DNA of 64,000 nt from Clostridiales bacterium (GCA_022785125.1 JALFRA010000007.1:186001-250000), one strand, 5' to 3'; counted from the first letter of the stretch, positions 43,617-51,504 are shown. Notes: generated by a model not told the origin, from the letters alone. Program-made: numbers and translations.

Positions 43617-43633
43617 ATAATAAGAATCATTAT
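43617..43633. promoter_or_regulatory. PerR/Fur-like box between promoter and start of the fusion gene
   Basis: ATAATAAGAATCATTAT matches 15 of 17 positions of the classical Fur core ATAATGATAATCATTAT and shares the AT-rich dyad of PerR boxes. It lies about 10-25 nt downstream of the -10, where a bound repressor would block transcription. Confidence 0.6.
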
Positions 43634-43643
43634 TTGTGAGGCA

Positions 43644-43672
43644 ATCCTAACACAGTAAACACTGTATGTCAA
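43644..43672 (-). promoter_or_regulatory. Sigma-A promoter of the fusion/fprA operon with an internal dyad
   Basis: On the - strand TTGACA, 17-nt spacer, TAGGAT. The spacer is filled by ACAGTAAACACTGT (43652-43665), arms ACAGT/ACTGT, a second operator candidate. Confidence 0.78.
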
Positions 43673-43727
43673 TAGGAATTATGGTATTTTGACAAAATTT
43701 TTCCCATATGAGAACCAGGAATTAGGA

Positions 43728-43772
43728 GAACAGACAGCGCGTCCCACACTAAATGGGACGCGCTGTCTGTTC
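43728..43772 (-). terminator. Long hairpin after the ArsR gene
   Basis: 19-bp perfect stem GAACAGACAGCGCGTCCCA and its complement with a 7-nt loop; only a short T stretch follows, so it may act as terminator or RNA stabiliser. Confidence 0.7.
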
Positions 43773-44067
43773 ATTGGGCGCAATATTGTTCTTTCAGCAC
43801 TGCCATCAGGGCCTGAAGGCGGCTGTCTTTGATGGAATAGGTGACGAACTGTCCGTGCTTCTCCCCCTGGACCAGTCCCCCATCCTTCAGCTTGTGCAGG
43901 TGCTGGGACAGGGCGGGGCCGGTGATGTTGGGCACGCTCTCCCCCAGCTCCCCTACGGTTTTAGGTCCGTCCAGCAGAGCGCACAGGATGAGCAGCCGAT
44001 TCTCGTTGGCCATCTGGGCCATCAGCGAAGCGATGGTTTGGGCCTTTTCCCGCAGTTGTTCGTCCAT
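43771..44067 (-). CDS. ArsR family transcriptional regulator
   Basis: 98-residue winged-helix regulator (ANENRLLILCALLDGPKTV, LGESVPNITGPALSQHLHKL, GGLVQGEKHGQFVTYSI). No clear metal-binding CxC in the recognition helix, so the signal may not be arsenic; single cysteines are at ILCALL and YCAQ. ATG at 44067 with GGAGG 7 nt upstream. Last gene of the ferredoxin/NapH-like operon, which it probably represses. Confidence 0.88.
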   Translation of the reverse strand: MDEQLREKAQTIASLMAQMANENRLLILCALLDGPKTVGELGESVPNITGPALSQHLHKLKDGGLVQGEKHGQFVTYSIKDSRLQALMAVLKEQYCAQ

Positions 44068-44071
44068 ATGC

Positions 44072-44692
44072 TCACCTCCGGCAGCCGGAGCAGGAGGCGC
44101 AGCCTTCCGCCGGAGCCTTGCCCGCACGCAGGGTGCAGATCAGCTGGGTCATGGTGCCCATGGGGCAGAATACGCACCAGGTCCGGGGCTTAAACAATAC
44201 CATGACAATGAGGCCGATGAGGGTAGAGGTGAGCATGATGGAGTAGAACCCGAAAGCGAACTGGGCCACCCAGGGGGCAAAAAGGGTACCGTGATAGGCC
44301 CAGTGCCAAGGCACCTGGAAGGTCCAGAACAGCTTGACGAACGCTCCAATGTCTTTGGCGCCCACCCCTACCAGGTAGGTGGTAAAGAGCATCTGGAAGA
44401 ACATGAGGAAGAAAAAGATGAGAAAGCCGTACCGGAATGCTTTGGTCCGCATCCACCGGGGAGTGGGCTTGTTCCGGGACAGCTTTAGCCGCCCACCCAG
44501 CAGGGACAGGAACTGGCCCCTGTCGCAGTAGCGGTTGCAGTACAGCTTGCTGCCGCCGAAGATGGCGATGAGCAGGGGCAGACAGAAGAAGATCATGCCC
44601 AGCCAGGCAAAGAGGATATTGAAGAACCCCAGTCCCAGATAGATGGGGGTGACGATCCACAGATAGTCGTACCAGTGCTTTTTCTGGTTCAT
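44072..44692 (-). CDS. NapH/YccM-like 4Fe-4S membrane protein
   Basis: 206 residues with four to five membrane segments (IYLGLGFFNILFAWLGMIFF, FLIFFFLMFFQMLFTTYLVG, SIMLTSTLIGLIVMVLF). Cysteine motifs CNRYCDRGQFLSLLG and WCVFCPMGTMTQLIC face the same side, as in NapH, where they take part in electron transfer, but the two C-terminal ferredoxin motifs of NapH are missing; the tail CASCSGC adds three cysteines. Its start overlaps the separate 67-residue ferredoxin, which may supply the missing clusters. Confidence 0.82.
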   Translation of the reverse strand: MNQKKHWYDYLWIVTPIYLGLGFFNILFAWLGMIFFCLPLLIAIFGGSKLYCNRYCDRGQFLSLLGGRLKLSRNKPTPRWMRTKAFRYGFLIFFFLMFFQMLFTTYLVGVGAKDIGAFVKLFWTFQVPWHWAYHGTLFAPWVAQFAFGFYSIMLTSTLIGLIVMVLFKPRTWCVFCPMGTMTQLICTLRAGKAPAEGCASCSGCRR

Positions 44693-44892
44693 GCGCCCAC
44701 CTCCCGGTCCCGCAGTTCAATGGTGCCCGCCGGGCACTCTTTGGCACACTTGCCGCAGCCCACGCACTTTTCCCAGTCCACCCGGGCAGTCACGCCCCGC
44801 CAGATGGAAATGGCCGACAAGGGACACACCTTCACACAGCAGCCGCAGGATACACAGTGCTTCCCCACAGCGGCATAACGCTTTGACGCCAT
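44689..44892 (-). CDS. Two-cluster 4Fe-4S ferredoxin
   Basis: 67 residues with two CxxCxxCxxxCP motifs (CVSCGCCVKVCPLSA and CVGCGKCAKECPAGT), soluble. First gene of the operon, followed by the NapH-like gene with an ATGA overlap; the pair probably forms one redox unit at the membrane. Confidence 0.92.
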   Translation of the reverse strand: MASKRYAAVGKHCVSCGCCVKVCPLSAISIWRGVTARVDWEKCVGCGKCAKECPAGTIELRDREVGA

Positions 44893-44907
44893 AGATCGTC
44901 CTCCTGA

Positions 44908-44960
44908 TAATTAAGTAATTAAGCAATTACTAATATAACAAAACCAAGCGCAAAATGCAA
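44908..44960 (-). promoter_or_regulatory. Promoter and AT-rich operator of the ferredoxin/NapH/ArsR operon
   Basis: On the - strand TTGCAT (44960-44955), 17-nt spacer, TATATT (44937-44932). Directly downstream lies TAATTAAGTAATTAAGCAAT (44908-44927), a repeated TAATTAAG motif where the ArsR-type product would be expected to bind. Confidence 0.7.
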
Positions 44961-44981
44961 GAGGAAATCAACGTCAACTCC

Positions 44982-45008
44982 GTAGGGGCGACCTTTATAG
45001 TCGCCCGC
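44982..45008 (-). repeat. 27-bp dispersed repeat B, copy 3
   Basis: Inverted relative of the copies at 17230-17256 and 17352-17378. The interval 44893-45113 holds only the promoter, this repeat and a terminator. Confidence 0.6.
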
Positions 45009-45078
45009 GTGACCCGGGCGGCAGACGGCGGGCGGGGATGAACCCCGCCCCTACGCCTGCTTCCGGCCGCCTCCCCAT

Positions 45079-45108
45079 GAAAATGGCCGCCAAATGGCGG
45101 CCATTTTC
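45079..45108 (-). terminator. Rho-independent terminator of sipL
   Basis: GAAAATGGCCGCC / GGCGGCCATTTTC stem with AAAT loop; same core as the terminator at 9535-9565. Confidence 0.88.
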
Positions 45109-45113
45109 CCGGC

Positions 45114-46640
45114 TTATCGTTTTCTGGGGATGAGCAGCAGCTGTCCGTCGGGCAGCTCCTCCTCTTCCAGGGCATTGGCCTGCATCACGTCCCGGGCGGT
45201 GGTGCCGTAGGCCTTGGCGATGTCCCACAGCCGCTCTCCCCCGCTCACCATCCGCAGCACGATGGAGGGCTGACCGGCGTGGTCAATGGGGGCATTCTCA
45301 TCGAAGGACACGGCGCTGACGGCGGCAGCCTTGCTGCCGGTGAGAGCCAGCCAGGCAAATCGCACCGGGAACCGGACCTCCGCGCCCCCGGAGGCGGGCG
45401 CCCCATATACCGGAGCGGTACAGGCGCACCGGCAGGAGCACCGGGCCCCCTCGGGCAGCTCCACCGGGCAGGATACCGGGATGGTGCGGGTGACAGCCGC
45501 CGTCTCCCCCGACTCGGTGCGGCAGAGCAGATGTACATTGGCCTGAACGGTGAGGGATACCCGCTCCCCCTCCCGGCTCTGGGTCACGTCTCCCATGGTC
45601 ACATAGGCGTCCAGCACATCCTGAGGAGCCACGCCGGTCTCCAGCAGCTCCCGGACAGCCACCTCCCGCTCTCCACGGTCGGCCACCCGGCTCAGGTCCA
45701 TGGTGCGGGTCTCGTTGTCCAGCTGATAGAGGGTGGAGTACACGTCGGTGAGCAGGGTGAGGCTCCGCTCCTCCCGGATCACCGCCTGGGCCAGCAGGCC
45801 CATGGATACGCTGATGGTGCGCCCGTCCCCGTCGTCCAGCTCACAGCTCAGATCAGTGAGGATCAGCCCCACCTGACACATGGCCTCCTCCCCAGCGCCG
45901 CTCACCTCCATCAGCTGGGAGATGGGCAGCTCAAACTCCCCGGTGCTCAGCCCGCCGTCGGCACAGCGGTAGAGCACCTGGAGCCGGGCGGAGCCCTTGA
46001 AAATCAGCTTGCTGCCGATGACCTTGGCCTCCCCGCACTCCAGGGACACCCGCCACTTCAGCAGGGCCTCCGCCTCCGGGCGGCTGCCAGGCAGGGTCAG
46101 CTCATCGCTAAATGGGAAGGGTTTTTCCTGTACACATACTGTTACACAAGTGTTACAGTTCTGACTGAGCTGCTCCACCCCCGCCTGCTCCGGGTCGAGC
46201 ACCGAGGCAGGGGCCCAGTCGGTCACCGGGGAGAATACCTGAACGTCCACCACCAAATCAGCCCGTACCAGCACCTTCCGGGGGTTGACCAGCCGGGCGT
46301 CCGCCCCCCGCAGCCGGGGCTGGGCCACCACCTTGCAGCCGGGGGTGATGTCGGGGGAATCAGCAGTGCAGGTGAAGGGCAGATCCACCTCCAGCCTCCG
46401 CAGACCCACCTCCCCGTCGGGCTGGCACAGCAGCAGGGCGTGGATGGTGCCGGACAGCTCCACCCGGCCCTCCATGGCCTCCTTCCTATGGAGGCACACC
46501 ACTCCCTCGGTATCGCAGACCTCCAGCAGGTCCGGGCAGGCGTCGGGTACGATGCTCTCTACCGTCTCCTCCTGCGCCACGGCGGCGTCCAGCACCCCGC
46601 GAAATCCGTCCAGCGCCGTCCGTTCCAGTTCCAGTTCCAT
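45114..46640 (-). CDS. sipL: SipL-like spore coat protein (DUF3794/SPOCS repeats and LysM)
   Basis: 508 residues. Three SPOCS (DUF3794) modules (about 30-150, 175-290, 310-430) are followed by a C-terminal LysM (GERLWDIAKAYGTTARDVMQ, LPDGQLLLIPRKR). This layout is that of SipL of Clostridioides difficile, which binds SpoIVA through its LysM domain and is needed for coat attachment. It lies 74 nt after the SpoVM-like mini-gene. The presence of spoIVA about 7 kb away fits. Confidence 0.88.
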   Translation of the reverse strand: MELELERTALDGFRGVLDAAVAQEETVESIVPDACPDLLEVCDTEGVVCLHRKEAMEGRVELSGTIHALLLCQPDGEVGLRRLEVDLPFTCTADSPDITPGCKVVAQPRLRGADARLVNPRKVLVRADLVVDVQVFSPVTDWAPASVLDPEQAGVEQLSQNCNTCVTVCVQEKPFPFSDELTLPGSRPEAEALLKWRVSLECGEAKVIGSKLIFKGSARLQVLYRCADGGLSTGEFELPISQLMEVSGAGEEAMCQVGLILTDLSCELDDGDGRTISVSMGLLAQAVIREERSLTLLTDVYSTLYQLDNETRTMDLSRVADRGEREVAVRELLETGVAPQDVLDAYVTMGDVTQSREGERVSLTVQANVHLLCRTESGETAAVTRTIPVSCPVELPEGARCSCRCACTAPVYGAPASGGAEVRFPVRFAWLALTGSKAAAVSAVSFDENAPIDHAGQPSIVLRMVSGGERLWDIAKAYGTTARDVMQANALEEEELPDGQLLLIPRKR

Positions 46641-46691
46641 AGCGTTCCACTCCTTGTACGGGCCATTGCCCAGACTGATTGCTGCTAGGGC

Positions 46692-46721
46692 AATATATGT
46701 ACAAGGGGGTCCGGCTATGAC
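46692..46721 (-). promoter_or_regulatory. Candidate sigma-E promoter of sipL
   Basis: On the - strand GTCATAG, 15-nt spacer, CATATATT; the -35 overlaps the stop of the SpoVM-like gene. Partial match to the sigma-E consensus. Confidence 0.45.
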
Positions 46722-46816
46722 CGGCTTTCCGGCGCCAGGTCGGATTTTTTGATGCCGAATACCAGCCTCAGCAGGCTGCTGAGGGCTTTGGGGGACTTCA
46801 CTACCACGATCTTCAT
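46715..46816 (-). CDS. spoVM: SpoVM-like mini-protein
   Basis: 33 residues beginning MKIVVVKSPKALSSLL and ending in a short polar tail. It has the amphipathic, basic layout of SpoVM (MKFYTIKLPKFLGGIV in B. subtilis), the curvature-sensing peptide that anchors SpoIVA to the forespore membrane; Clostridia homologues typically start MKIVVVKSPK. GGGAGG stands 8 nt before the ATG. Position directly downstream of thiN is the same as in B. subtilis (thiN-spoVM), strong support from synteny. Too short for routine gene finding. Confidence 0.85.
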   Translation of the reverse strand: MKIVVVKSPKALSSLLRLVFGIKKSDLAPESRS

Positions 46817-46819
46817 ACC

Positions 46820-46984
46820 TTATGCCTCCCTGTCAAGCCAATATCGTTTGAGCCAGCCAAAGCCCCGGCGGCCCAGCCAGGCCCCGGCCACAAAGACCGC
46901 CAGAGTGCCCGGACGAAACAGCAGCACCGCGCCCGCGCCGCACAGCGCCGCCGCGGCAAGGGCCTTCTTGCCCTCCAACGTCAA
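46820..46984 (-). CDS. Possible small membrane protein upstream of spoVM
   Basis: 54 codons from a TTG start (46984), 8 nt after GGGAGG. The product has one hydrophobic helix (ALAAAALCGAGAVLLF and TLAVFVAGAWLG) and a basic/aromatic tail (FGWLKRYWLDREA). Its stop lies between the spoVM Shine-Dalgarno and ATG, the spacing of coupled genes. I recognise no family; coding status rests on the ribosome site and the tidy junction. Confidence 0.45.
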   Translation of the reverse strand: MTLEGKKALAAAALCGAGAVLLFRPGTLAVFVAGAWLGRRGFGWLKRYWLDREA

Positions 46985-47072
46985 AACAGCCGCCTCCCTT
47001 CACTGGTTCTGTCCCAGTATACGCACAGGAAAGCGGTTGTGTTCATGCCCCAGAGGCGGACAACAAAATAGA

Positions 47073-47090
47073 GGGCGGCTTTTGCCGCCC
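47073..47090 (-). terminator. Weak hairpin after thiN
   Basis: GGGCGGC / GCCGCCC with TTTT loop, followed on the - strand by CTCTATTTTG. It may only attenuate before spoVM. Confidence 0.55.
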
Positions 47091-47113
47091 CCTGTGGGGT
47101 ATTCGGTATGCTT

Positions 47114-47764
47114 TTACGGTTCCCGCTGGCTGCGGATCACCAGCACCGCCCCCTCCTCCACCCCGATCTCCATCACCGGTGCGGCGGGCTCGTTGCTGAC
47201 GGTCAGGGTGTCCCCACGGGTGAGTTCCGCTCCTTCCAGAGGATACTTGACTCCCCGCAAGGTAACACCCTTTACAATCTTGTCCAGGGAAATGATGGAC
47301 AGATAGTGGTAGTGGGGCGTATCTTCCAGCGTAAGGGCGCCGTTCTCCAGAAAACGCACCTCGTTGTCCCCGTCGGCCATGACGACTTTGCCGCCCCGGT
47401 GGGCGATCCACTCCAGCAGCACCAGATTGGAAGCGGTGTGGTCCAGCCGCCCGCCGGTGCAGCCGCACAGCAGCAGCTCCTTGCAGCCCTGCTCCAGAGC
47501 CCAGTGGGCCGCCGCCTGGAGGTCGGTGAAGTCCTTCTCCACCGGCAGGGTGGCATAGGGCACGTTCCCGGCCGGGCCGCCGCCGGAGTCCCAGTCCCCA
47601 ATCAGGTAGTCCGGTTTCAGCCCGGCGGCCAGGGCGGTTTGCAGCCCGCCGTCGGCGCAGATCACCGTCCAGTCCTCCCCCTCCAGATAATCCTCCAGAA
47701 AAGCCAGGTCGGCGCAGGGGGCTGCGCCGACGATGAGGGCCTGTTTGGTTATTTTCTCTGCCAT
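47114..47764 (-). CDS. thiN: Thiamine pyrophosphokinase
   Basis: 216 residues; transfers pyrophosphate from ATP to thiamine. Seen: VICADGGLQTALAAGLKPDY, GDWDSGG, EKDFTDLQAAAHWAL, GCTGGRLDHTASN, and a C-terminal beta domain (ISLDKIVKGVTLRGVKYPLEG, RGDTLTVSNEP). ATG at 47764 follows AAAGGAAG by 7 nt and lies inside the end of rsgA. The usual rpe between rsgA and thiN is missing. Confidence 0.92.
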   Translation of the reverse strand: MAEKITKQALIVGAAPCADLAFLEDYLEGEDWTVICADGGLQTALAAGLKPDYLIGDWDSGGGPAGNVPYATLPVEKDFTDLQAAAHWALEQGCKELLLCGCTGGRLDHTASNLVLLEWIAHRGGKVVMADGDNEVRFLENGALTLEDTPHYHYLSIISLDKIVKGVTLRGVKYPLEGAELTRGDTLTVSNEPAAPVMEIGVEEGAVLVIRSQREP

Positions 47765-48630
47765 TCCGGCACTTCCTTTGCCTGCTGGTACAGCCGCACA
47801 TAGCTCTGGTGACGGCTGGCCGGGATCTCCCCCGCTTTCACCGCCGCAAGCACTGCACAGCCTTTTTCCTTTACATGGGCGCAGCCGGTGAACCGGCACT
47901 GGTCCAGATAGGGGGCGAACTCCCGGAAGGTGTATTGCAGTTCCTCCGGCCGCCGCAGCTCCATCTCCTCGGTATCGAAGGAGGAGAAGCCGGGGGTGTC
48001 GGCCACGATGGCCCCGTTGTCCAGCCGGAACAGCTCCACATGGCGGGTGGTATGGCGGCCACGGCCCAGCTTATCGGACACCTCCCCCACCCGAATACGG
48101 AAGTCGGGCTGGAGGGCGTTGAGAATGGAGGACTTGCCCACGCCGGAGTTTCCTGTAAAGGCAGAAACCTTTCCTGCGATTGCAGCAGCAAGGGTGTCAA
48201 TGCCTTCCCCCGTCTCGGCGCTCACCCGCAGGGTGGTAAAGCCCGCCCTGGTGTAGGTGTTGTACAGGCTGTCCGCCCCGTCCAGGTCGCACTTGTTGAG
48301 GATGATGATGCTTTCGCAGTCCCGCCCCTCGGCGATGGACACCACCCGGTCAATGAGGAAGGGGTCGGTGACCGGAATGGCCCCGGAGGCCACCACCACC
48401 AGCTGGTCGATGTTGGCCACCGCCGGGCGCTGGAACTCATTTTTCCGGGGCAGAATGGCGTCCAGAATGCCGCTCTCCCCCTCCAGGGGGGTAAACTCCA
48501 CCCGGTCCCCCACCAGGGGGCTCACCTTCTGGTGGCGGAATTTGCCGCGACCCCGGCAGGCGGTGAGCCTGCCGGAGCCGTCGTCCACATAGTAGAAGCC
48601 GCTGAGGGCTTTTAAGATGATCCCTTCCAT
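47749..48630 (-). CDS. rsgA: Ribosome small subunit-dependent GTPase RsgA
   Basis: 30S maturation GTPase with circularly permuted motifs: OB fold (1-70), G4 NKCD at 112-115, G1 GNSGVGKSS at 160-168, G3 DTPG at 211-214, and a C-terminal zinc site (C245, C250, H252, C258). 293 residues, typical length. It follows prkC after 1 nt and overlaps thiN by 16 nt. Confidence 0.96.
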   Translation of the reverse strand: MEGIILKALSGFYYVDDGSGRLTACRGRGKFRHQKVSPLVGDRVEFTPLEGESGILDAILPRKNEFQRPAVANIDQLVVVASGAIPVTDPFLIDRVVSIAEGRDCESIIILNKCDLDGADSLYNTYTRAGFTTLRVSAETGEGIDTLAAAIAGKVSAFTGNSGVGKSSILNALQPDFRIRVGEVSDKLGRGRHTTRHVELFRLDNGAIVADTPGFSSFDTEEMELRRPEELQYTFREFAPYLDQCRFTGCAHVKEKGCAVLAAVKAGEIPASRHQSYVRLYQQAKEVPEWQRK

Positions 48631-48631
48631 A

Positions 48632-50755
48632 TCAGCCGAAATTATAGGACTTGGTGGAGCTCAGCTCCCCATCGAAGTAGATGCTCACGGTCTGTTCCCC
48701 GCTGCCCTTCAGGGTGACCACCACCAGCTGCTGGACGGTGGGCAGGGTGTCCCGGTACTGCTCCTGACCATTCACGGTCACCACCACCGTCACCGTCTCC
48801 CGATCCTGGGGCAGGTTCACGTTGATGGGCAGGGACTTGAGCTCACCGCTGGGGGACTGGGTGGGCTGATCGGTGGGCGGAGTGGATTCATTGGGGGACG
48901 GGGTGGGCTCGGTGGTAGGCTCACCGGCGGAGGGATCAGGCCCCTTGCTCACCCGCAGACGGATGGCCTGGCCCTTCTCCACCTCGGTCTTGGGGTCAAT
49001 GCTCTGCCAGCATACCCGGCCGGCCTCCACAGAGTCGTCATATACCTCTTCCACGGAAACCACCAGACCCAGCTTGTCGGCGGCCTCCCGGGCATCCTGC
49101 TCCGTCATGGTCACAAAGTTGATGACGGTGACCGGTTCCTCCTTCGGGCCGGTGCTCACCACCAGAGTGACCTTGTCCACGCCCTCCAGACTGGCGTCAG
49201 CCTTGGGGTCGGTGGAAATGACGTAATCCTTGGTCACGTCCTCGCTGGCCTCTTCCTGGATCACCAGGCTGCCCTTTTCCTCGCTGTAGCCCAGGGCATT
49301 GAGCTCACTGATGGCAATCCGCTTGTCCCGGTCCACCAGGTTGGGCATAACGCCCTTCTTCAGCTCGTCGGAGTCGCTGCCATTGCTCAGGTCCACGGTG
49401 ATGGTAGCCCCCGCCTGGGCGTTGCGGCCACCCTCCGGGTCCTGAGATACGATTTGGCCTGCGGGCAGACTGCTGTTCACCGTATTACCGACTACGATAT
49501 GGAAGCCAGCCTCCACCACGCCGGAGTGCTGCTCGGCCTCCTCCACTGTCATGCCGGTGAGCTTGGGCACATTATACTGGGTGGAACCGCCGCCGCCCAA
49601 ACCGTTAAAGAAGGAGAACCACAGGAACACGCCCATGCCCACCAGGAACAGAGCCACCGCACCGATGGCCAGGAAGATGGGCAGGCGGCTGCCGCCGCCC
49701 CGGACCTCCTCATAGTCATCCTCGTACCGCTTGTTTTTGGTACGGGCGCGGGGGTCCTCCTCCCGCCGGGGACCTCTGGACCGGGTCCAGGTATCCTCCT
49801 CATAGCGGTCAGCGTGGGCGGGCTGAGCCCGCACATTGCTGGGGGTGTTGGCACCCAGCACCTGGGTGGGTTCATCCCCCTCGGTGACCAGCAGGTCCGC
49901 CGGAGTGTAGTCAAAGTTGATGGAGGGATTCTTGCGGAACTCCTCCAGATCGGCCAGCATGGCGTCGGCGGAGATATACCGCTGGTTCACGTCGGAGGCC
50001 ATGGCCTTCATGGTGATGGCTTCCAGTGCCTCGGGGATCTCCGGATCGATCTCCCGGGGAGACAGCGGGATGGAATTGATGTGCTGGATGGCCACCGCCA
50101 CCGGAGAATCCCCCTCATAGGGCAGGCGGCCGGTCACCATCTCATAGAGTACCACGCCGGCGGAGTAAATATCGCTGCGGGCGTCGATGTGGCTGCCCCG
50201 AGCCTGCTCGGGCGAGATATAGTGGACCGAGCCCAGGGCCTCCTGGGTCAGGGTGGCCTGAGCCGAGGAGGTGAGCCGGGCGATGCCAAAGTCGGCCACC
50301 TTCAGGGAGCCGTCCCGCAGCACCATCACATTGTGGGGCTTGATGTCCCGGTGGATGATGCCCCGGCCGTGGGCGTGGGACAGGGCCTTCATGATCTGGG
50401 TGATGAAGTGCAGGGCCTCCCGCCAGGCCAGCTTGCCCCCCTTCTTCTGCATATACTGCTTGAGGGTGATGCCGTCCAGCAGCTCCATGACGATATAGTC
50501 CAGTTCGGGCGTGTGGGACACGTCATACACCGCCATGATATTGGGATGGGACAGCATGGCAACGGCCTGGGACTCATCGTGGAAGCGGCGGCGGAACTCG
50601 GCGTCGGAGGCCAGCTCCTCCTTCAGGATCTTGATGGCCACCAGCCGGTTGAGCCGGTGATCCCGGCCCTTGTACACCACGGCCATGCCGCCGATGCCGA
50701 TGCGCTCCAGGATTTCATATCGGTTGTCGAGTAATTTCCCTATGTACTGATCCAT
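48632..50755 (-). CDS. prkC: Ser/Thr protein kinase PrkC with PASTA domains
   Basis: 707 residues. Hanks-type kinase domain (about 12-275) with GIGGMAVVYKG loop, lysine K42, HRDIKPHN (135-142) and DFG (155-157). A juxtamembrane basic/acidic stretch precedes one helix (IFLAIGAVALFLVGMGVFLW). Outside are three PASTA repeats that bind muropeptides or lipid II, then a Pro/Thr/Ser-rich hinge and a small C-terminal beta domain. In Firmicutes it controls germination and cell-wall growth. Phosphatase partner prpC lies just upstream. Confidence 0.96.
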   Translation of the reverse strand: MDQYIGKLLDNRYEILERIGIGGMAVVYKGRDHRLNRLVAIKILKEELASDAEFRRRFHDESQAVAMLSHPNIMAVYDVSHTPELDYIVMELLDGITLKQYMQKKGGKLAWREALHFITQIMKALSHAHGRGIIHRDIKPHNVMVLRDGSLKVADFGIARLTSSAQATLTQEALGSVHYISPEQARGSHIDARSDIYSAGVVLYEMVTGRLPYEGDSPVAVAIQHINSIPLSPREIDPEIPEALEAITMKAMASDVNQRYISADAMLADLEEFRKNPSINFDYTPADLLVTEGDEPTQVLGANTPSNVRAQPAHADRYEEDTWTRSRGPRREEDPRARTKNKRYEDDYEEVRGGGSRLPIFLAIGAVALFLVGMGVFLWFSFFNGLGGGGSTQYNVPKLTGMTVEEAEQHSGVVEAGFHIVVGNTVNSSLPAGQIVSQDPEGGRNAQAGATITVDLSNGSDSDELKKGVMPNLVDRDKRIAISELNALGYSEEKGSLVIQEEASEDVTKDYVISTDPKADASLEGVDKVTLVVSTGPKEEPVTVINFVTMTEQDAREAADKLGLVVSVEEVYDDSVEAGRVCWQSIDPKTEVEKGQAIRLRVSKGPDPSAGEPTTEPTPSPNESTPPTDQPTQSPSGELKSLPINVNLPQDRETVTVVVTVNGQEQYRDTLPTVQQLVVVTLKGSGEQTVSIYFDGELSSTKSYNFG

Positions 50756-50772
50756 AGTTCATTACCCCCTTC

Positions 50773-51504
50773 TCAAAGGATCTGGAGGAGGACCGCCGTC
50801 ACGTTGTCCGGCGCTCCTCTTGAGATGGTGATGTCCCGCAGCCGCTGACAGCAGTCATCGGGATCGCCTCCGTGGATGACCTCGTAGAGCAGCTCCTGGT
50901 CAGAAAGAATGTTGCTCAGGCCATCGGAGCACAGCAGCAGGTAGTCCCCGCTGACCAGCTCCCGCTCATACAGGTCGGCCCGGATGCGCTCCTCCGCGCC
51001 CAGAGCCCGGGTGATCAGGTTCTTTCGGGGATGGGTGCGTGCCTGCTCCGGGGTGATGTCTCCCCGAGCCACCATGTCCTCCACCACCGAGTGGTCCCGG
51101 GTGAGCCGGGTGATGCCCTCCTCGTTGATGTGGTAGGCCCGGCTGTCTCCGATGTTCAGCAGGTAGGCGGTGTTCTCCACCACCATCACCGCCACCATGG
51201 TGGTGCCCATGCCGAAGCAGTCAGGGTCGGAGGTGGCCCGGCGGTATACCGCACCGTTGGCCTCCTCCGCCGCACGGGAGAGCACCGCGGGCGGCGGGGT
51301 GTCCGGCTCGCCCTGGGCGTGCTGGAGGGTATCCACGAAGGTCTCCACGGCGATGAGGCTGGCGATATTGCCTGCCTTGGCGCCGCCCATACCGTCGCAC
51401 ACCACGCCTACAGCCAGGTGTTCCGACGGCACATCTAAGTAATACCCGTCCTGATTCTGGGTACGCACCACACCTTTATCAGTGATGCCCCACGCTTTGA
51501 TCAT
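50773..51504 (-). CDS. prpC: PP2C-type Ser/Thr phosphatase PrpC
   Basis: 243 residues; dephosphorylates PrkC and its substrates. Metal-binding motifs: VVCDGMGGAKAGNIAS, NIGDSRAYHI, DHSVVEDMV, LLLCSDGLSNIL and GAPDNVTAVLL. The gene precedes prkC by 17 nt, the conserved pairing. Confidence 0.95.
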   Translation of the reverse strand: MIKAWGITDKGVVRTQNQDGYYLDVPSEHLAVGVVCDGMGGAKAGNIASLIAVETFVDTLQHAQGEPDTPPPAVLSRAAEEANGAVYRRATSDPDCFGMGTTMVAVMVVENTAYLLNIGDSRAYHINEEGITRLTRDHSVVEDMVARGDITPEQARTHPRKNLITRALGAEERIRADLYERELVSGDYLLLCSDGLSNILSDQELLYEVIHGGDPDDCCQRLRDITISRGAPDNVTAVLLQIL

